Made by a program: the position numbers and the translations under genes
Assembly: GCA_051814705.1 (NCBI GenBank)
Contig: JBPWQW010000001.1
Span: forward strand, 1,488,001-1,552,000
From: Geojedonia sp051814705
GTDB lineage: Bacteria > Bacteroidota > Bacteroidia > Flavobacteriales > Flavobacteriaceae
Reading direction: 5' to 3'
DNA length: 64,000 nucleotides
The notes under the pieces: model-generated
The model's input: only the letters and a program-made list of their open reading frames with translations
What the model was told of the DNA's origin: nothing
Databases searched by the model: none
Shown: piece by piece, positions 9,415 to 18,002 of the stretch
Position numbering within the stretch: the stretch's first letter is position 1
Layout: the number at the start of each line of letters is the position of its first letter

Positions 9415-10647
9415 TTAAGACTTTAAGTTTAACACACGTTGTAATAAGGTAGGGTGAGAGTAATGAATAAATACATAAGCGGGATGTGGCGTTAAATTGC
9501 TCAAGCTATTTTTGTTGAGTTTTTTTAGAGATGTAATCAAGGATTGTGGTTTGTAGGTGGTTTTGGCATAATCATCAGCTTGGTACTCAAATTTGCGAGA
9601 GAGGTGATTCATGAGCAGTCCCGTGATTCCCGAAATAGGGGAGTAGAGGAGCCCAAAAGCAATCAAACCCACATGAAAACTGGGAATAGCCACGCCAATG
9701 GCATTGGAAAGCAATGGATTAGAAATAAAAATAGACAACACAAAAAGTGTGATTCCAGTAAGAAAAATGGAGGCTACTAGGTTAAAAATAATGTGCTTCT
9801 TTTTGTAATGCCCCACTTCATGGGCCAAAACTGCCACGATTTCGTCTTCATCCAAATCCTTGATCAAGGTATCGTACAAGGTGACCCGTTTTTCACTTCC
9901 AAAACCCGAAAAATAGGCATTGGCCTTAGTACTGCGTTTGGAGCCATCGATGACAAATATTTTATCAAGTTTAAAACCAACCGTTTTTGCATAAGCAGAT
10001 ATTTTTTCTCGTAATGTTCCATCTTCAAGAGGCGTTTGTTTGTTGAACAAGGGCACTATGAGTTTGGAGTAGAACATATTCATAAACACGGTAAAAATTG
10101 TGACTACGCCCCAAGCGTATAACCAAAACTGGTCTTGTGTCAATTGATAAATCCATATAATTAGAGACAATATTCCGCCGCCAAGAACAGCCATCATTAA
10201 CAACCCTTTTATTTTATCTATAACGAATAGCTTTTTGGTAGTTTTATTAAACCCGAATTGTTCTTCAATCACAAAGGTTTTGTAATAGGCAAAAGGCGTT
10301 GTTATCATATCGCTGGCCAAAATGATGATGCCAAAGAAAATCAGTGCCACCAGTATAGGATTTTGGGTATAACTTCTAGCCATAGAATCGACATATTCAA
10401 AACCATCCAAAATTAAAAAAGCCAAGGTTAATACTACAGAAAAGCTTGAGCTCCAAAGCCCAAATTTGTGATTGGTTTTCTTGTACGCTTGGGATTTCGT
10501 GTATTCGGTTTCATCATACACATCGTTTAACTCTTCAGGAATTGGGTCGTTGTAATGTTTGGCATTTAGGTCGTCCAGAACTTTATCTATTATAAAATTA
10601 ATAATGATGATGGCGATAATGATGTAAAATAAATTCTCTGAGTTCAT
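9415..10647 (-). CDS. M48 family (Ste24/CAAX-type) membrane metalloprotease
   Basis: Protein of 410 residues with membrane segments near residues 5-20, 68-82, 97-115, 150-167, 175-190 and two more after the active site. The zinc motif is HEVGH (276-280: His276, Glu277, His280), and the third ligand is expected in FEYQADDYA near residue 350. The preceding GFGSEKRVTLYDTLI segment is typical of Ste24p/CAAX prenyl protease 1 homologues. In bacteria without prenylation these act in membrane-protein quality control. It lies 82 bases downstream of the TrmH-type gene and in the same direction. Confidence 0.9.
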   Translation of the reverse strand: MNSENLFYIIIAIIIINFIIDKVLDDLNAKHYNDPIPEELNDVYDETEYTKSQAYKKTNHKFGLWSSSFSVVLTLAFLILDGFEYVDSMARSYTQNPILVALIFFGIIILASDMITTPFAYYKTFVIEEQFGFNKTTKKLFVIDKIKGLLMMAVLGGGILSLIIWIYQLTQDQFWLYAWGVVTIFTVFMNMFYSKLIVPLFNKQTPLEDGTLREKISAYAKTVGFKLDKIFVIDGSKRSTKANAYFSGFGSEKRVTLYDTLIKDLDEDEIVAVLAHEVGHYKKKHIIFNLVASIFLTGITLFVLSIFISNPLLSNAIGVAIPSFHVGLIAFGLLYSPISGITGLLMNHLSRKFEYQADDYAKTTYKPQSLITSLKKLNKNSLSNLTPHPAYVFIHYSHPTLLQRVLNLKS

Positions 10648-10729
10648 AATTCCAGATTTTTAAATTCCAAATCCCAAGATCTTATATTTAGGAATTTGGG
10701 GCTTGTTTATTTAATATTCAGAGAAAATT

Positions 10730-11527
10730 TTATAAAAATTGTCTCTGTCTTTTGGCTTCAAAAATAAGAATTCCAGCAGCAACGGACACATTCATAGAGT
10801 CTATTTCGCCCTGCATGGGAATAATAAGGTTTTGTGTCGAATGTTTTAACCAATCCTCACTTAATCCGGTGGCTTCTGTCCCCACCACAATGGCGGTAGG
10901 TGCTGTAAAATCTTGAGTTGCATAAACTTTTGAAGCTTGCAAGGCGGCACAATAGATGTTGATGTTATTTCTTTTTAAAAATTGAAGGATTTCCTGAGTA
11001 CTTCCCATACCAATTTGGTTGGTAAAGACACAGCCTACACTGGATCTAATGATATTGGGATTGTACAAATCACTTTTGGGATTGGCTATAATGACCGCAT
11101 CAATATTGGCAGCATCGGCTGTACGTAACAAAGCGCCGATATTCCCTGGTTTTTCTGGAGCTTCGGAAACTAGGATGAGCGGATTTTTATCCGTTAATTT
11201 TAAATCTTCAATACGATGGGTCAAACTCTTGGCGATGGCCAAAACCCCCTCAGTTTTATCGCGATGCGCTAAACGTTGGTAAACCTCTTTTGAAATTTCT
11301 AGGAGCTCAATTTGTGGATGTATAAATTTGTTTAGCTCTTCCTTGGAAATCAATTCAGGATAATACAGCAAGGTTTCTAAGGTGTAATTACCCTTAATTG
11401 CCAAACTAATTTCACGCTGACCCTCAATTAAAAATAATCCTGTTTTTTTGCGCTCACGGGATTTTTCCTTAATCTGAACGAGGTGCTTGATTAGCGGATT
11501 TTGTACACTTGAAATTGCTTTGGTCAT
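10730..11527 (-). CDS. TrmH/SpoU family RNA 2'-O-methyltransferase
   Basis: Protein of 265 residues. The N-terminal substrate-binding part has KSRERKKTGLFLIEGQREI. The C-terminal SPOUT fold carries the three motifs: NIGALLRTADAANIDAVI (motif 1, about residues 127-145), IVVGTEATGLS (motif 2) and IPMQGEIDSMNVSVAAGILIFEA (motif 3, which forms the AdoMet-binding trefoil knot). It methylates a ribose in rRNA or tRNA; the site cannot be told from sequence. It is transcribed divergently from the lipoprotein gene at 11612. Confidence 0.9.
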   Translation of the reverse strand: MTKAISSVQNPLIKHLVQIKEKSRERKKTGLFLIEGQREISLAIKGNYTLETLLYYPELISKEELNKFIHPQIELLEISKEVYQRLAHRDKTEGVLAIAKSLTHRIEDLKLTDKNPLILVSEAPEKPGNIGALLRTADAANIDAVIIANPKSDLYNPNIIRSSVGCVFTNQIGMGSTQEILQFLKRNNINIYCAALQASKVYATQDFTAPTAIVVGTEATGLSEDWLKHSTQNLIIPMQGEIDSMNVSVAAGILIFEAKRQRQFL

Positions 11528-11535
11528 GGTGATGG

Positions 11536-11543
11536 CAAAAGTA
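11536..11543 (-). promoter_or_regulatory. Bacteroidetes-type -7 element for the TrmH-type gene
   Basis: The minus strand reads TACTTTTG, an exact TAnnTTTG, ending 9 bases before the ATG at 11527. This would give a very short leader. No clear -33 TTG was found at the right distance, so support is moderate. Confidence 0.45.
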
Positions 11544-11611
11544 AAAGTTTTATTCGTAATTTTAGTACTATCTTGACGACAAGTATCTAAACATAAACCA
11601 AAAAAAGTTTA

Positions 11612-12403
11612 ATGAAATTAAAATTATTAGTGTTCGTTGCGATCATTTTTATGTATTCCTGTAAAGAGAAAAACGCGAAAAACATAGAAAAACTTGAAGA
11701 ATCACCAAATGTTACTTTGAGGGTTTACCCTGATCATATTTCCAAGGTATTTGAAGCTCATGGTGGATTAGCAGTTTGGAAACAAATGCAGACCTTAGAA
11801 TTTACAATACCTGGCAAGAATGGAACTGAAGTAAACAGGGTGGATTTAAAATCAAGAAAAACCCTAATCGATATGCCAAATCATACCATGGGTTTTGATG
11901 GAAGCGAGGTCTGGCTTTATAAAAAAGATACCATGGCTTTTAAGGGCAATCCCAAATTTTATTACAATCTGATGTTTTATTTCTATGCCATGCCTTTTGT
12001 GCTTGCAGATGATGGGATTCATTATAAAGATGCTGACCCCTTAATATTTGAGGGCAAAACCTACCCTGGTATCAAAATATCATATGACAGTAGTGTAGGC
12101 GAATCTCCAGATGATGAATATATTTTGTACTATGACCAAGTTGATCATAAAATGGCTTTTTTAAGTTATACTGTAACTTTTTTTAGTAAAGAAAAAAGTA
12201 AGGAATTCCATTTTATTAAGTATGGCAACTGGCAAAATATAAATGGCTTATTGCTTCCAGAAAGCTTAGAGTGGTACAACGTTGAAAATAACATACCGAC
12301 AACCAAACGAAATGACCTTAAGTTTTTGGATGTTGCCCTAACCAATCAAAAGATGAATTCTGAAATTTTTAAATCCCCTGAAGGAGCTGAGATTCTAGAA
12401 TAA
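11612..12403 (+). CDS. DUF6503-like lipoprotein
   Basis: Protein of 263 residues with a lipoprotein leader MKLKLLVFVAIIFMYSC (Cys17). The body has HISKVFEAHGGLAVWKQMQTLEF near the start and later WLYKKDTMAF and YYDQVDHKMAFLSYTVTFF, which resemble the LolA/LolB-like fold proteins grouped as DUF6503 in Flavobacteriia. The family has no proven function; a role in binding lipid or an outer-membrane ligand is only inferred from the fold. It is a single gene, convergent with the amidohydrolase pair and sharing a terminator with it. Confidence 0.7.
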   Translation: MKLKLLVFVAIIFMYSCKEKNAKNIEKLEESPNVTLRVYPDHISKVFEAHGGLAVWKQMQTLEFTIPGKNGTEVNRVDLKSRKTLIDMPNHTMGFDGSEVWLYKKDTMAFKGNPKFYYNLMFYFYAMPFVLADDGIHYKDADPLIFEGKTYPGIKISYDSSVGESPDDEYILYYDQVDHKMAFLSYTVTFFSKEKSKEFHFIKYGNWQNINGLLLPESLEWYNVENNIPTTKRNDLKFLDVALTNQKMNSEIFKSPEGAEILE

Positions 12404-12433
12404 AAAAAGCAAGCATTTGAGCTCGCTTTTTTT
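12402..12433. terminator. bidirectional terminator between convergent genes
   Basis: Seven A residues that overlap the stop codon, GCAAGC, a short loop, GCTCGC and seven T residues form a stem with A and T tracts on both sides. One position is a mismatch on the plus strand but a G-U pair on the minus strand. It serves the genes ending at 12403 (+) and 12448 (-). Confidence 0.85.
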
Positions 12434-12447
12434 ATTTGAAAAACATA

Positions 12448-13770
12448 TCACTTATCTTCTTTATAGATATGTTCTGCTTTATATTTATCGGCATAACGGT
12501 GCCAAAGCTGTGTTTGATGAGTTTCTAAACTAATTTCACGTCCATTTATAAAGGCATGAGTAAGTTGATTGGTACGCATATCCAAAGCATCGCCTTCACT
12601 AATAAATAAAGTGGCGTCTTTACCAACTTCTAAAGTGCCTAATTGCTTGTCAATACCCAAAATTTTAGCCGTATTAGAAGTAATGAGTTTTAAAGCTTCT
12701 TCTTTATCCATGCCTTGTCCAACAACTTGTCCTGCATAAAAAGGCAGATTTCTGGTTTGAAAATTACTAGAACTTCCATTTTGAATGCCTACCAAGACTC
12801 CAGCATCTACTAAAAGTTTTGGGTTTTTATATGGTAGGTCGTAATCATCATCGTCCATTTCTGGTAAACTATGGGTGTCGTTAATTAAAACAGGAATGTT
12901 GTTGTTTTTTAAAAGCCCTGCCACCAAATAAGCTTGGTTGCCTCCAACAATAACCATGTTTGTTATGGTATTGGTCTTTGCAAAATTTACGGCGTCGGTA
13001 ATGCCTTTTTCGTCATCTACATGAATATAGAGTTTTTGCGAACCATTAAACAGGCCTTCCATGGCTGCATACAATAAGTTTTTAACGGCACGGTCACCTT
13101 TAAGATAGGCTTTGCTTTGGGCCACAAAGTCAGAGACTTCTTTTACCTGCTCTGTATAATCTGGGTTGGACTTTAAACCACGAGGTTCTCCTAGCCACCT
13201 ACGTCCTCTGCTAAAACTGCTAGGCCAGTTCAAATGGATGCCATCATCTGCCTTTACGGTAGCATCTTCCCAATTCCAGGCATCTAATTGCATGATGGAT
13301 GAGGTTCCTGAAATACGTCCCCCAATAGGTGCAACCTGAGCTATGAGCACCCCGTTAGGTCGCATGGACTCTACGACTTTCGATTCGGCATTGTAAGCAA
13401 TTTGGCTTCTGACGTTAGGTATAATACCTCCAATTTCGGCATTATCTTTAGAAGCTCTAACGGCATCCACTTCCACAAGTCCTAATGTAGCGTTTGTGGC
13501 GATGAATCCTGGATACACATCTTTTCCGGTTGCGTCAATAACTTGTCCTTTTGTGGCGATGTTGGAAGTCCTGCCATCAACACAAGCTGTGATTTTACCA
13601 TTTTCTATAATAATTACGGCATGTTGTATAACGGTTCCGTTTCCAATATGTGCGGTTGCCCCAATAATAGTAATGGGTTCAGTTTCTTTAGGTGCCGGTG
13701 TTTGTTGTGCGATAACTATGGTAGAACACAACATAACAAATAGTAATACTTTTATTTTTAAATGTTTCAT
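12448..13770 (-). CDS. amidohydrolase-fold protein with degenerate metal site
   Basis: Predicted 440 residues from the ATG at 13770, which opens a clean signal peptide (MKHLKIKVLLFVMLCSTIVIA, then QQ). A start at 13806 is possible but adds 12 residues before the signal and overlaps the upstream gene. The fold markers of imidazolonepropionase-like amidohydrolases are present: ATAHIGNGTVIQHAVIIIENGKI near the N-terminus and NTAKILGIDKQLGTLEVGKDATL near the C-terminus. However the HxH metal motif after PGFI is replaced by ATNATLG, so normal metal binding is unlikely. The stop of the larger sibling is only 13 bases upstream; the two probably work together in the periplasm. Confidence 0.85.
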   Translation of the reverse strand: MKHLKIKVLLFVMLCSTIVIAQQTPAPKETEPITIIGATAHIGNGTVIQHAVIIIENGKITACVDGRTSNIATKGQVIDATGKDVYPGFIATNATLGLVEVDAVRASKDNAEIGGIIPNVRSQIAYNAESKVVESMRPNGVLIAQVAPIGGRISGTSSIMQLDAWNWEDATVKADDGIHLNWPSSFSRGRRWLGEPRGLKSNPDYTEQVKEVSDFVAQSKAYLKGDRAVKNLLYAAMEGLFNGSQKLYIHVDDEKGITDAVNFAKTNTITNMVIVGGNQAYLVAGLLKNNNIPVLINDTHSLPEMDDDDYDLPYKNPKLLVDAGVLVGIQNGSSSNFQTRNLPFYAGQVVGQGMDKEEALKLITSNTAKILGIDKQLGTLEVGKDATLFISEGDALDMRTNQLTHAFINGREISLETHQTQLWHRYADKYKAEHIYKEDK

Positions 13771-13783
13771 CGTCTTAATTTTT

Positions 13784-16768
13784 TTAGATTTCGTCAAGGG
13801 AATCACAATTCATCAACTCTTTTTCCTTTTTCTTGATAGGTTGTGTTTTTAAGCCTTTATTTTTCTCTTGCATCATCATATTGATGAGTTCGCTTTTCTC
13901 TTCCTTAATTTGAGACCGCATCATGGCATCACGTTTTAAATCGAAGTAAGTTACACCTTCTATAATCGTCTTTTCAGCTTTCGCATAAACCGATAGCGGA
14001 TTGTCACTCCACAACACCACATCGGCATCTTTACCCACTTTTACACTTCCTACACGATCATCAAGATGGAGTAGTTTTGCTGGATTTAAAGTGACCATTT
14101 TCCAAGCTTCTTCTTCAGAGACCCCGCCATATTTTACAGTTTTTCCAGCTTCTTGATTTAAACGTCTAGACATTTCGGCATCATCACTGTTTATGGCCGT
14201 TACAATACCCACATTATGCATAATGGCTGCATTATACGGAATGGCATCATTGACTTCAAATTTATAAGCCCACCAATCACTAAAGGTAGAAGCTCCTACA
14301 CCGTGTTCTTTCATTTTATCGGCAACTTTGTAACCTTCAAGAATGTGTGTAAACGTGTTGATGCGAAAGTCGAATTTTTCTGCAACTTTCATAAGCATGT
14401 TAATTTCACTTTGCACATAGGAATGGCAGGTGATAAAGCGTTCCTTGTTTAAAATTTCGGCAAGGACATCCAGTTCAATATCCTTTCTGTAAGGTTTACC
14501 ACTTTTTTTTAAAGCATCGTATTCTTTGGCTCTACTAAAATAATCGATGTACACTTGTTCAACGCCCATTCTGGTTTGTGGATATCTCACTCTTTCAATA
14601 TCGCCCCAGTTGGATTGTTTTACATTTTCACCAAGCGCAAATTTGATAAATTTGGGGCTGTTTTTGTACAACAAATTATTGGCAGACTCCCCCCATTTTA
14701 ATTTAATGATGGCTGATCGACCTCCAATTGGATTTGCTGATCCATGTAATAATTGAGAGGAAGTAACACCTCCTGCAAGATCACGGTAAAGCGCAATGGC
14801 TGTATCGTCAATAACATCTTCCATAGACACTTCGGCTGAAGAGTTTTGTCCGGCTTCATTTACAGATGCTAATGCAATATGTGAATGTTCATCGATAATC
14901 CCCGCTGTTAAATGTTTGCCAGTGGCGTCAATAACGGTAGCGCTTGCATCTGAAAGATTTTTACCAATTTTTGCAATTTTACCGTTTTTAACAAGAACGT
15001 CAGTGTTTTTTAGAATGCCTTCGGCTTCATTGGTCCAAACCGTTGCATTTTTAAACAATAAAGTCTCAGGTTTTGGAAGTTCCTTGAAACCATAGGCAAC
15101 ATTGGGATAGGTGATAGGAAGCACAGTTGGCGCTTCATCACCTTTGTCTTTTTTCATGGCTTTTGAATCTCCTGCATCATCTACCTTTTCCAATTTTTTT
15201 GCGAAGAATGAGAGCTCGTTGCCTTCAGGTAAAGTGGCTTTTCCATTCAGGCTGTTTTCCTGAAATGTGTTGGCTACAATCCTTATAAATTCTTGTTTGG
15301 TAGAATCTTTGGTAGTCATGGCAATGTTGACCCAATTATCGTTGTAGGATATTTTTGAACCCCGAGTTTTTTCATCACTGGTGATTTCAGATTTTAATTT
15401 GCTCAATTCACCTTTAAGGGACATTTTGAACGTTTCTCCCCCCAATGTAAATTCATAATCTCCTCTAATATCTACGGTGTTCATATCCTCCAAAACGGTT
15501 TGTCTTCCTTGAACCCAGTTTTCATAAAGGGTGGTTTTATCATCAAAAATATCTCCAGAAGTAATTAAAAAATTGGCATAACTTCCGTTGTTAAGTGAGC
15601 CTATGACATTTGATTTTCCAAGTAACTGGGCAGGAACTGTCGTTAAAGATTCTAAGGCTTTTTCTTTGGATAGGCCATATTTAATGGCTTTCATAAGATT
15701 GGATTTAAACTCTTTTGCTGTTTTTAAACCGTTAGCTGTTAGTGCAAATTTGATATTGTTGTCTGCAAAAACTTTAGGATTTGAAGGTTTTTGATTCCAA
15801 GCTCTCATATCGGCTAATGACAGTACCGAGCTTAAAAAGGCATCTTCAACATCATAAGCATCTGGGAAATCAACGGGTAAAATATAGGATGCGTTTGTGG
15901 CTTTTATGTCTGTAATGCGTTCGTATTCGTCACCACCACCTAAAATCACATACTGTATGCCATAAGCATCTCCAACTTTGTCGGCTCTTAAATCGTTAGC
16001 ACGACTCCCAGCATCAAAAATCTGGATTAATCCTTTGTTTTTATTTAAGGCTTCTAGTGAAAGATCTTTTGTTTTAGAATTTCCTTTGGCATACCAATCG
16101 GCATCTAAGTACATTTGGCGCAATAAGGCCATACTTCCCATAATAGAAGATGGATAGGATTGATTGGACAACACACTTTTGCTAAACGATAAGTATTGAG
16201 CTGAATTTTGATCTAAAATCCGCGTTTCGTTGCCATCTTCATTATTTAAAGCTACAAGTGTTCCTGTGCCTCTTACAATGCCGTCTTGGATATGGGTGTT
16301 GACCACGCCAAAACCAGCATTTAGCAAGTCTTTGGCACCTTTGCTGTCGTATTTAAATTGGTCTATTGCCTTGTTTTCAGGCATTACATGGTCATTCCAA
16401 TAATAACCAGTACGGCTGGCATCGTATTGGGCACTTCTACCACGAGTAGTTTGGCGTTTAGGTTTTTCAACACCAAAATCAGAATACATATCAATAAAAG
16501 AAGGATAAATGCTTTTTCCAGAACCATCAATGATATTGGAGTTTTTTGGAATGGCTACAGAAGCTCCTGCGTTTACAACCTTACCATCTTTGATTAATAA
16601 GGTTCCCTTTTCGATAACTTGGGTTGGTGTGACATAGATTTTGGCGTTAGTGATGGCTGTGTAATTTGTGTTGTTTGAAACAACCCCATCGTTTTTTGGA
16701 AAATAATCCTGTGCATAAAACATAAAACTGCACAAGAACACGAGAATAGTTACAGGCGTTTTGGTCAT
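13784..16768 (-). CDS. large two-domain exported amidohydrolase
   Basis: Protein of 994 residues with a signal peptide (MTKTPVTILVFLCSFMFYAQD). It holds two amidohydrolase domains in tandem, about residues 30-440 and 605-965. In the first, the expected HxH is replaced (PSFIDMYSDFG), so it looks non-catalytic. The second keeps DEHSH with His628 and His630, later CHSY and FTHIL histidines, and NSDDAEM, the usual metal ligands and catalytic aspartate. Relatives are annotated as imidazolonepropionase-like or peptidase-type amidohydrolases; the substrate is unknown. It is followed within 13 bases by a second degenerate amidohydrolase. Confidence 0.88.
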   Translation of the reverse strand: MTKTPVTILVFLCSFMFYAQDYFPKNDGVVSNNTNYTAITNAKIYVTPTQVIEKGTLLIKDGKVVNAGASVAIPKNSNIIDGSGKSIYPSFIDMYSDFGVEKPKRQTTRGRSAQYDASRTGYYWNDHVMPENKAIDQFKYDSKGAKDLLNAGFGVVNTHIQDGIVRGTGTLVALNNEDGNETRILDQNSAQYLSFSKSVLSNQSYPSSIMGSMALLRQMYLDADWYAKGNSKTKDLSLEALNKNKGLIQIFDAGSRANDLRADKVGDAYGIQYVILGGGDEYERITDIKATNASYILPVDFPDAYDVEDAFLSSVLSLADMRAWNQKPSNPKVFADNNIKFALTANGLKTAKEFKSNLMKAIKYGLSKEKALESLTTVPAQLLGKSNVIGSLNNGSYANFLITSGDIFDDKTTLYENWVQGRQTVLEDMNTVDIRGDYEFTLGGETFKMSLKGELSKLKSEITSDEKTRGSKISYNDNWVNIAMTTKDSTKQEFIRIVANTFQENSLNGKATLPEGNELSFFAKKLEKVDDAGDSKAMKKDKGDEAPTVLPITYPNVAYGFKELPKPETLLFKNATVWTNEAEGILKNTDVLVKNGKIAKIGKNLSDASATVIDATGKHLTAGIIDEHSHIALASVNEAGQNSSAEVSMEDVIDDTAIALYRDLAGGVTSSQLLHGSANPIGGRSAIIKLKWGESANNLLYKNSPKFIKFALGENVKQSNWGDIERVRYPQTRMGVEQVYIDYFSRAKEYDALKKSGKPYRKDIELDVLAEILNKERFITCHSYVQSEINMLMKVAEKFDFRINTFTHILEGYKVADKMKEHGVGASTFSDWWAYKFEVNDAIPYNAAIMHNVGIVTAINSDDAEMSRRLNQEAGKTVKYGGVSEEEAWKMVTLNPAKLLHLDDRVGSVKVGKDADVVLWSDNPLSVYAKAEKTIIEGVTYFDLKRDAMMRSQIKEEKSELINMMMQEKNKGLKTQPIKKKEKELMNCDSLDEI

Positions 16769-16861
16769 AAGTAAGTATGAATTAAAATTAGTCTTTTAAG
16801 GGTTTTAAAGATATAAATTAACCGTATAGAACAGCAGGTATAGCTGTATTTTAACAAATTA

Positions 16862-17929
16862 TTATAGATTATTGGATTTAAAGTAATTTACCAATAATGC
16901 TACGACATAATTATAGCTATCAATGCCCTTGGTTTGGTTATTGGCTTTGAGGAAGGAATTATAAGAAATTTTAAAAACAGGCTCTAGTGGATTTTGATAC
17001 AATATCCAAAAATTGCTGGCTTCTTTGTAATTTTTAAGAATGCCTTTGTTGATGGTTTTTACCAAGGCGTTATAGTGTTCGCTGTCTCTAGTATAAACTT
17101 CATTTAAGCAATGGCTCAGGGCAAAGGTGTAACCGGAATATTTAAAGTACCTGTTGCTATGGTGCATGGCGGCTAAACTGCCTATAAAATTGGCCTCATT
17201 TTCTGCTGCGTAACCTAATTGATGCGCCACTTCATGGCTTGAGGTGGTAGGATAATTAAATTTTGGAATCATCCCATCAATCTGTGCTTCATTGGTAAAA
17301 GGGTTGAGATACCCTGAAAAACCCATATAAGTTAGTGGCAAACTGTAAATGGAAGATTTTAAACTTTTTGGCTGGTAGGCTAAATGAGGAAATTCAATGG
17401 ATAATTCTGCATAGCCTTCTGGAACCATATTTAAAAGTTCGGACTTTGTATAGGGTATGTCAACTTTTAAAGTGTCGTTTTTTGTAATAGCAAGATGCGT
17501 TTCGTTAGCCTTAGTTATAAGTTGTTTTGTAAATTTTATCAATTCCTCCGTAGTGTATTCAGAATCGATGTGAAGTGATTTGTCAAGAGGTAGCCTATAA
17601 TAGTTAAAAGCCCAAAGTAAATGGAAGGCAAAATATCCGATGGAAAAAGCAGCTAACACATCAAACACCCAGCGTTTAGTGTCCTTAATGAAGCGCTTCC
17701 GGTTTAATAGTAACCATCTTAAAATGTAGATAGTAGCGATGGTGTACAATACATCACCAACCGAAAACGGTATCCAACCAAAGCTGTAACGCATCAATTT
17801 TGAAATAAAAAGATATAAACCGTTACTGTAATACTGTTCTACAAATTCAGGAAAGTTTGCAATGATTTTAATGCCTGCAATTTGGGGTAGAATGGAAAGC
17901 GCAATAATCTGTTTTTTGTACTTCAGCAT
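16862..17929 (-). CDS. DUF3810 membrane-bound putative zinc protease
   Basis: Protein of 355 residues with three N-terminal membrane segments (about residues 7-22, 55-75 and 88-108) and a soluble part. It contains SHEVAHQLGYAAENEANF with the HExxH zinc motif at His232-Glu233-x-x-His236 and a downstream glutamate (E243 or E245) as likely third ligand. This is the pattern of DUF3810 in Bacteroidota; the substrate has not been established. The gene diverges from pepD. It is separate from the amidohydrolase pair by about 90 bases, so co-transcription is possible. Confidence 0.82.
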   Translation of the reverse strand: MLKYKKQIIALSILPQIAGIKIIANFPEFVEQYYSNGLYLFISKLMRYSFGWIPFSVGDVLYTIATIYILRWLLLNRKRFIKDTKRWVFDVLAAFSIGYFAFHLLWAFNYYRLPLDKSLHIDSEYTTEELIKFTKQLITKANETHLAITKNDTLKVDIPYTKSELLNMVPEGYAELSIEFPHLAYQPKSLKSSIYSLPLTYMGFSGYLNPFTNEAQIDGMIPKFNYPTTSSHEVAHQLGYAAENEANFIGSLAAMHHSNRYFKYSGYTFALSHCLNEVYTRDSEHYNALVKTINKGILKNYKEASNFWILYQNPLEPVFKISYNSFLKANNQTKGIDSYNYVVALLVNYFKSNNL

Positions 17930-17973
17930 TCTTCAAAAATAGAAAATAGTTTTATTAAACATCTATGAATACT

Positions 17974-17981
17974 TACCTTTG
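17974..17981 (+). promoter_or_regulatory. -7 element for pepD
   Basis: TACCTTTG is an exact match to TAnnTTTG, 21 bases before the pepD ATG. The -33 box is not clear. Confidence 0.55.
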
Positions 17982-18002
17982 TAAAACTTTTAAGATGAAA
18001 TA

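Noticed and set aside
13771..13806. Longer start for the smaller amidohydrolase
   Set aside because: It adds 12 polar residues before a clean signal peptide and overlaps the upstream gene.
14796..15095. Plus-strand frame of 99 codons inside the large amidohydrolase
   Set aside because: Antisense to a conserved catalytic domain and without any family pattern.
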